A stretch of 19,612 bases of DNA from contig JBHJOF010000070.1 of assembly GCA_050330055.1 (NCBI GenBank), positions 1 through 19,612 of the forward strand, given 5' to 3'. Origin of the DNA: JBHJOF01 sp050330055 (GTDB lineage Bacteria; Pseudomonadota; Alphaproteobacteria; Kiloniellales; JAKSDN01). Below are positions 16,012-19,612 of the stretch, one piece after another. The stretch's first letter is position 1; the number at the start of each line of letters is the position of its first letter. Made by a program: the position numbers and the translations under genes. The notes beneath the pieces are model-generated. The model had not been told where the DNA came from, searched no databases, and saw only the letters and a program-made list of their open reading frames with translations.

Positions 16012-16450
16012 GTGCGCGGCCGTGTCTATCGAATGCCGGCCGTGGCGCCAAGCGAAATCCGTCGGATGTGACTGATATGTTACGGCGGCGTTAGCCGGGC
16101 CGCGTGAGACCGAGCCAGGGTGCCGGCCGGATCCGGACCACGGCTGTCCGGCTAAGCCGACGACGACCTACTGTGGAGGCGTGTTGCATCTGGCATGGCG
16201 GCCTTTGCAGCACGGCAGAGACTCGCTGCGCTGCTATTCCCTTTCGGCGCTTCGCGCCAGCCCCCCTCCGGCGCTACGCGCCGCCTCCCCCTCAAGGGGG
16301 GAGGCAAACAAACCGCTGCCGCCGCTCAACCATTCCCTCCCCCCTTGAGGGGGAGGGTGAGGGAGGGGGGCTTCATCAAAGCGAAAAACAACGTAAGCAA
16401 CTTTCTCTAAGCTGGGCAGGCGCGGGTCCAGACGGCCCGCCCGCTCCGCC
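16012..16450. other. Non-coding stretch after the RNA terminator
   Basis: The 439 bases contain no supported gene. 16012-16240 shows nothing I recognise. 16246-16357 is a palindromic repeat cluster (separate entry). The rest, to 16450, is the 3' flank of the minus-strand gene at 16451. Several open frames cross here but are low-complexity, repeat-derived and lack ribosome-binding sites. Confidence 0.6.
16246..16357. repeat. Second palindromic intergenic repeat cluster
   Basis: GGCGC-TTC-GCGCC (16246-16258), GGCGC-TAC-GCGCC (16270-16282), GCCTCCCC/GGGGAGGC (16283-16305) and CCCTCCCCC/GGGGGAGGG (16335-16357) alternate just as in the cluster after greA: a GC hairpin with a 3-base loop next to a C-run/G-run hairpin. 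It also lies between convergent transcription units (the structured RNA and the minus-strand exported-protein genes). Confidence 0.7.
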
Positions 16451-16891
16451 CTACTCCCAGGCGATTTCCAGTGCTTCCGCCGCCAGGGTGAAGCGCAGCC
16501 CCTCCTGCGTGGTGTTGAGCGAGATGGTGACGCCCTGCTGGTTCTGCATCAGCAAGGTGGAGAGCCCGGCGCCGATCGTGGCGCCGACCTCGCCCGAGGT
16601 GTAGGTGCCGGGGAACCAGTCGATATCCCCCAGGTTGTAGACCACGCCGCTCGCCTTGAGCTGCGAGATGCCCAGGTCGCCGAGCTTGAAGCCCTTGACG
16701 GTGAAGCGGAACTGGCGGCCGTCGTTCAGCGTCAGCGTGCCCTGTCCCTGCTGCATGCCGATGCCGAGCGAGACCGCGGTCGCCTCGAGCTGCACGGTCC
16801 CGGAGGGTTGCTGCTGTGCACCCGCCGGCCCGCCCAACAGCAGCGGCACGGCCACGGCGAGCAAGGCGATGAGGTGGCGACTGGCGATCAT
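16451..16891 (-). CDS. Small exported protein of unknown function
   Basis: This 146-residue protein has a clear signal peptide: MIASRHLIALLAVAVPLLLGG, with likely cleavage after PAGA before QQQP. The mature part of about 120 residues looks all-beta, with repeated Gly-flanked strands: GTVQLEATAVSLGIGMQQGQ, GTLTLNDGRQFRFTVKGFK, LKASGVVYNLGDIDWFPGTY, GATIGAGLS and a final LRFTLAAEALEIAWE. It contains no cysteines and no lipobox. It is probably periplasmic or outer-membrane associated. I do not recognise a named family with confidence. GAGGAG lies about eight bases before the start. It follows msrP on the same strand after 101 bases, so it may be the last gene of that cluster or separately expressed. 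Confidence 0.82.
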   Translation of the reverse strand: MIASRHLIALLAVAVPLLLGGPAGAQQQPSGTVQLEATAVSLGIGMQQGQGTLTLNDGRQFRFTVKGFKLGDLGISQLKASGVVYNLGDIDWFPGTYTSGEVGATIGAGLSTLLMQNQQGVTISLNTTQEGLRFTLAAEALEIAWE

Positions 16892-16992
16892 GACCCTACT
16901 CCTCGACAGGCGAGCATTGAGCAGACATTCGCAGGTAATGTCGTGCAGCCAGCCGAGGATATCAACGCCGCGGGTCCCGCGCCCGCAGCGCC

Positions 16993-18021
16993 CTACATGA
17001 AGAGTCTCTCGCCCTCCAGCTCCTGGTAGAGCTCGGCCACGTACTCGCCGTAGCCGTTGTAGAGCTGGGTCGGCACCCGCTCGTCGGTGCCCAGCACGCG
17101 CTCGGTCGCTTGGCTCCAGCGCGGGTGCGGCACCTCCGGGTTGACGTTGGCCCAGAAGCCGTACTCGCTGGCCTGGATCGCCTCCCAGAAGGTGATCGGC
17201 CGCCGCTCGGTGAACTCGAAGGTGACGATGCCCTTGGTCGACTTGAAGCCGTACTTCCAGGGTGCCACCAGGCGCAGGGGCGCGCCGTTCTGCTTGGGCA
17301 TGGGCTTGCCGTAGAGCCCGGTGCCCATGAAGGCCAGCTCGTTGGTCGCCTCGGCGATGGTCAGGCCTTCGATGTAAGGCCAGGGATACCAGGAGGCGCG
17401 CTGGCCGGAGGCGACGTCGGGATCATGGAAACTAGTCATCTCGACGTACTTGGCGCTGCTCAGCGGCCTGGCCAGCTCGACCAGCGCGCGCATCGGAAAG
17501 CCGCTCCAGGGCACCGCCATCGACCAGGCCTCGACGCAACGGAGGCGGTAGAGCCGCTCCTCCAGCGGCATCTTGGCCAAGAGCTCGTCGATGCCGATCT
17601 CGAAGGGCTGCTCGACCATGCCGGTGATCTTGACGGTCCAGGGCCGGATCGGCAGCTCCTGCGCCTTCTGCCAGATGTTCTTGGAGGAGCCGAACTCGTA
17701 ATAGTTGTTGTAGGTGGTCGCCAGCTGTTCCGGGGTCACGTCGCGGTCGAGCCGGTAGCGCATGTTCTGCTTGACCGGATAGAGATGCGCCGAGGGATCG
17801 GGCTCGTTCGCCTCGGCGAGCTGCGTCGCCGCCTGGGACCCTTTGGCCGGCTCGCCCTGCTGCGCTACGCTGTCGTCGCAGCCGGCGAGCAGACCCTGCG
17901 CGGTCAGCAGGATGGGGCCCGCGGCCGCCGCCTTCATGAGCGCGCGCCGCTGGTGAAAGACCGCTTCAGGGGTCGCCGCCGACTCCGGCAGCTCCCAGCC
18001 GCGCTTGATCTTGATCAGCAT
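16993..18021 (-). CDS. msrP: Protein-methionine-sulfoxide reductase, molybdopterin catalytic subunit MsrP
   Basis: This 342-residue periplasmic enzyme (formerly YedY) repairs oxidised methionines in envelope proteins with a molybdenum-molybdopterin cofactor. The N-terminus has a twin-arginine signal, HQRRALMKAAAAG (Arg25-Arg26), then LLAGC, an exact lipobox with Cys48, so the protein may be a Tat-exported lipoprotein, which is unusual for MsrP. The sulfite-oxidase-like fold is evident: TYNNYYEFGSSKNIW, LPIRPWTVKITGMVEQP, the metal-ligand Cys162 in RLRCVEAWSMAVPWSGFP, GKPMPKQNGAPLRLVAPWKY, and WANVNPEVPHPRWSQATERV. GGGAG precedes the start. No msrQ (the heme membrane partner that normally supplies electrons) is adjacent in the window; instead a Cys-motif exported protein lies 85 bases upstream. 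Confidence 0.95.
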   Translation of the reverse strand: MLIKIKRGWELPESAATPEAVFHQRRALMKAAAAGPILLTAQGLLAGCDDSVAQQGEPAKGSQAATQLAEANEPDPSAHLYPVKQNMRYRLDRDVTPEQLATTYNNYYEFGSSKNIWQKAQELPIRPWTVKITGMVEQPFEIGIDELLAKMPLEERLYRLRCVEAWSMAVPWSGFPMRALVELARPLSSAKYVEMTSFHDPDVASGQRASWYPWPYIEGLTIAEATNELAFMGTGLYGKPMPKQNGAPLRLVAPWKYGFKSTKGIVTFEFTERRPITFWEAIQASEYGFWANVNPEVPHPRWSQATERVLGTDERVPTQLYNGYGEYVAELYQELEGERLFM

Positions 18022-18106
18022 GGCGTATTCTCCCGCTCGATCGGTGCCTCGCCAATGATGTTAGGGCACCACCGGTTCATTGCAACGCTCGTCCCCGCTG
18101 CCGGCG

Positions 18107-18619
18107 CTACTCGGCCGGCGTCAGTTCGGGGATGCCGAACACGCCCTGCTCGGCGATCACCCGCTTGATCAGCGGGTCCTCGCGGAACCAGTTCTTCAGG
18201 TCGCCATCGGGATTGGCGGCCAGCCAGTCCTTGCCGAACTGGTTGCCGCCGCTCCACTCGCCGTCCGGCAAGCGGCGCTTGAACTGCAAGGCGAAGAGCG
18301 GCACCAGCGGATCATTGATCATCAGGCCGTCGACCTCGACGCGCTCGCCGCAGAAGCCGGCGAGGTCGTTCACCGCGCCGGCAAAGGGCTGGTTGTTCTT
18401 GGCCGCCAGCACCAGGGTGCCGTCGTCCTTCAGGATGCCGAGCTGGCGCTTGCCGGCGCCGCAGTCGGCCGGGCAGTCGCCGCTCAGCTCGCAGAGGATG
18501 TCGACCACCTTGCCCTGGAAGCGGGCCTTGACCTCGTGCTCGATGCCCCATTCGTTGGCCGCCAGCGCCGCGCCCGTCGGGGCCAGCAAAAGGGCGGCAA
18601 GCACTATGGATGCGCGCAT
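18107..18619 (-). CDS. Exported Cys-motif protein of unknown function (paralogue-like partner 2)
   Basis: This 170-residue protein has the signal peptide MRASIVLAALLLAPTGAALA, cleaved near ALA-AN. The mature protein has four cysteines: Cys43 in GKVVDILC, Cys49 and Cys53 in GDCPADCGAGKRQLG, and Cys90 in GFCGERVEVDG. Next come LGILKDDGTLVLAAK and a C-terminal part with LFALQFKRRLPDGEWSGG. The order GxxxDxxC, CxxxC, LxDDGx(V/L), VxVDG is shared with the protein encoded just upstream, suggesting a diverged tandem duplicate, perhaps OB-fold-like. Clustered cysteines suggest metal binding or disulfide chemistry; that is inference. GGAGAG precedes the start and overlaps the end of the upstream gene, from which it is only three bases distant, so the two are translationally coupled. 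Family not recognised. Confidence 0.85.
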   Translation of the reverse strand: MRASIVLAALLLAPTGAALAANEWGIEHEVKARFQGKVVDILCELSGDCPADCGAGKRQLGILKDDGTLVLAAKNNQPFAGAVNDLAGFCGERVEVDGLMINDPLVPLFALQFKRRLPDGEWSGGNQFGKDWLAANPDGDLKNWFREDPLIKRVIAEQGVFGIPELTPAE

Positions 18620-18622
18620 GGC

Positions 18623-19069
18623 TCACTCTCCGAACGGCTGGATGCCGAAGTCATCGTGCGTCAGGTTGACGATGCCGTGGTCGTCGGCGACCTGGGTGAC
18701 GATCAGGTAGCGCACGCCGTCACGCTCGTAGAGGTCGCCGTCGACCGTGACCTTGTGCGTCTGGATCTCGACGATCCGCGGGTTGGCGACGTTCTGGCCG
18801 TCGTCCTCGACCTTTAGCACCACGTAGACCTGGCCGTCGTCGCCCAGGACGCTGACCGGAATCCCGCCGACCGCGCACCAGACCGCACATTGATGATGTG
18901 CCGTGCCCTCGGCGTACATGATCTCGGTGACGTAACACCAGGTATCGGCGATCTCGCCGGTGACCTGGACCCGCTGCGGGCCGGTTGCCGCCGCCGCACC
19001 GGCCATGCCATTGGCCGCGGCCGACAGGACGAGTCCCATCGCCAGCGCCATCCCAAGCATGCGCTTCAT
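18623..19069 (-). CDS. Exported Cys/His-motif protein of unknown function (paralogue-like partner 1)
   Basis: This 148-residue protein starts MKRMLGMALAMGLVLSAAA (signal peptide, likely cleaved after about residue 25-28). The mature protein carries Cys45 in GEIADTWCYV, then His58, His59, Cys61 and Cys65 in AHHQCAVWCAVGGIPVSVLG, which together look like a metal- or heme-type ligand set. Then come DDGQVYVVLKVEDDGQ, HKVTVDGDLYERDGVRYLIV and a conserved-looking end, GIVNLTHDDFGIQPFGE. An in-frame ATG 20 codons upstream (19129) gives an Arg-rich extension; the start at 19069 is preferred because GGAGGAGG lies just before it and the signal peptide begins there. It is tightly coupled to the next gene. 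Not a family I can name. Confidence 0.85.
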   Translation of the reverse strand: MKRMLGMALAMGLVLSAAANGMAGAAAATGPQRVQVTGEIADTWCYVTEIMYAEGTAHHQCAVWCAVGGIPVSVLGDDGQVYVVLKVEDDGQNVANPRIVEIQTHKVTVDGDLYERDGVRYLIVTQVADDHGIVNLTHDDFGIQPFGE

Positions 19070-19174
19070 CGTCCGCCTCCTCCCCACACCTTGGCCAGCC
19101 ACGCTTTGCTCCGCCGCGCCGCGCCGCAATGAGGAGCGGCCCTCATCGCGACGGGGCGCGGGCGGGACCGAGCC

Positions 19175-19477
19175 TCAGTTCGAGCTGCCCTGGCAGGGGT
19201 TCTTGGCCGCGCAGGGATTGCAGGGATTGGCCGCCGCGCAGGGATTGCACGGGTTGGCGGCGGCGCAGGGGTTGCAGGGATTGGCCGCGGCGCAGGGGTT
19301 GCACGGATTGCAGGGGTTCGCAGCCGCGCAGGGACTGCAGGGATTACAGGCCGCGATCTGTACCGAAGTGTCCGCCGCCTGCACCGCGGTCGGCAGGGCG
19401 GCCGTGCCGGCCAAAGCGACTACGGCACTCAACGCCACCGCCGTCTCCATCAGCCTGCTGCGCTTGTCCTTCGACAT
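19175..19477 (-). CDS. Exported cysteine-rich repeat peptide (NPC repeats)
   Basis: This 100-residue precursor has an N-terminal signal peptide (MSKDKRSRLMETAVALSAVV onwards, likely cleaved near VQA-AD after residue 34). The mature region, residues 44-95, is built from NPC units arranged mainly as a nine-residue repeat NPCNPCAAA, giving 13 cysteines in 52 residues and a short QGSSN tail. No other cysteine is present. GAGAGGAGA lies about seven bases before the start. Such low-complexity secreted Cys arrays suggest a metal (for example copper) sink or redox buffer, in the manner of bufferin peptides, but this sequence is not a recognised DUF2282 bufferin, so that is inference only. It precedes the two Cys-motif genes and msrP on the same strand (105-base gap). 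Confidence 0.85.
   Translation of the reverse strand: MSKDKRSRLMETAVALSAVVALAGTAALPTAVQAADTSVQIAACNPCSPCAAANPCNPCNPCAAANPCNPCAAANPCNPCAAANPCNPCAAKNPCQGSSN
19193..19348 (-). repeat. 27-bp tandem coding repeats of the cysteine-rich peptide
   Basis: The segment encodes residues 44-95 and consists of near-identical 27-base units (nine codons, NPCNPCAAA), about four copies plus partial units. Copy number is prone to change by slippage while staying in frame. Confidence 0.8.
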
Positions 19478-19570
19478 GGATGTCTCCTCTCGTCCTCACT
19501 GTTGCCTCTCGCCACGACGCATCACGCGTCGCCGTGTGATCGCCAATCTGGGAAGCAGATGTGATGGCCG

Positions 19571-19598
19571 AATAAAGAAGTCATAAAGATACTGTAAA
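19571..19598 (-). promoter_or_regulatory. Candidate promoter of the exported-protein cluster
   Basis: On the minus strand TTTACA (19598-19593, five of six) is followed after 16 bases by TTTATT (19576-19571, four of six), in an AT-rich patch. Transcription would begin near 19563, about 85 bases before the cysteine-rich peptide start, making that gene the first of the cluster. Confidence 0.4.
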
Positions 19599-19612
19599 GG
19601 CGGCCCCTGCGG

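Noticed and set aside
15751..16071. 106-codon open frame across the structured RNA
   Set aside because: It runs through seven hairpins and the terminator with its T-run, and the translated sequence is not protein-like. The RNA interpretation explains the region better.
16104..16604. 166-codon plus-strand open frame across the second repeat cluster
   Set aside because: It is built from repeats and the antisense of the exported-protein gene, with no ribosome-binding site or recognisable domain.
19193..19348. Regular repeats resembling a CRISPR array
   Set aside because: The repeats are contiguous 27-bp coding units without unique spacers and translate to NPC repeats with a signal peptide and a ribosome-binding site.

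Overview
The window looks like chromosome of a GC-rich alphaproteobacterium, most likely Rhodospirillales or a related order. The evidence is the gene order dnaG / yqeY / carA-carB / greA / Lrp / ELM1-family / trxB-lysR, the ELM1-family protein, the alphaproteobacterial style of -35 box (CTTGAC), and GC-rich palindromic intergenic repeats. This is inference from gene content, with no phylogenetic test. Most of the window is core genome, with a few lower-GC or unrecognised insertions.

Layout. 1-906 (-): DNA primase gene dnaG, running off the left edge and carrying an in-frame TAA exactly between the zinc-binding and polymerase domains. 1112-1567 (-): YqeY. 1568-1977: divergent intergenic region with a candidate carA promoter and a long leader. 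1978-7531 (+): carA, an unrecognised lower-GC gene with an internal duplication, then carB. 7628-8104 (+): greA. 8105-8426: cluster of palindromic repeats. 8427-8918 (-): Lrp/AsnC regulator. 9193-12248 (+): ELM1-family protein and a large unrecognised protein. 12269-13432 (-): class II Fic protein with paired direct repeats in its upstream region. 13668-15703 (+): thioredoxin reductase trxB and a LysR regulator. 15704-16450: no protein gene, but a strong candidate for a structured non-coding RNA (about 15822-16011, seven consecutive hairpins ending in a textbook terminator), followed by a second palindromic repeat cluster. 16451-19477 (-): five exported proteins in one direction.

How the genes work together. 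carA and carB encode carbamoyl-phosphate synthetase for pyrimidine and arginine synthesis. greA, dnaG and yqeY are information-processing genes. trxB maintains cytoplasmic thiol redox. The right-hand block (read right to left) runs: a secreted peptide with 13 cysteines in NPC repeats, two Cys-motif exported proteins that look like diverged paralogues of each other, the periplasmic molybdoenzyme MsrP with a Tat signal and a lipobox, and a small exported protein. It is a candidate envelope redox or metal-handling cluster and, with the structured RNA, the best candidate here for undescribed biology.
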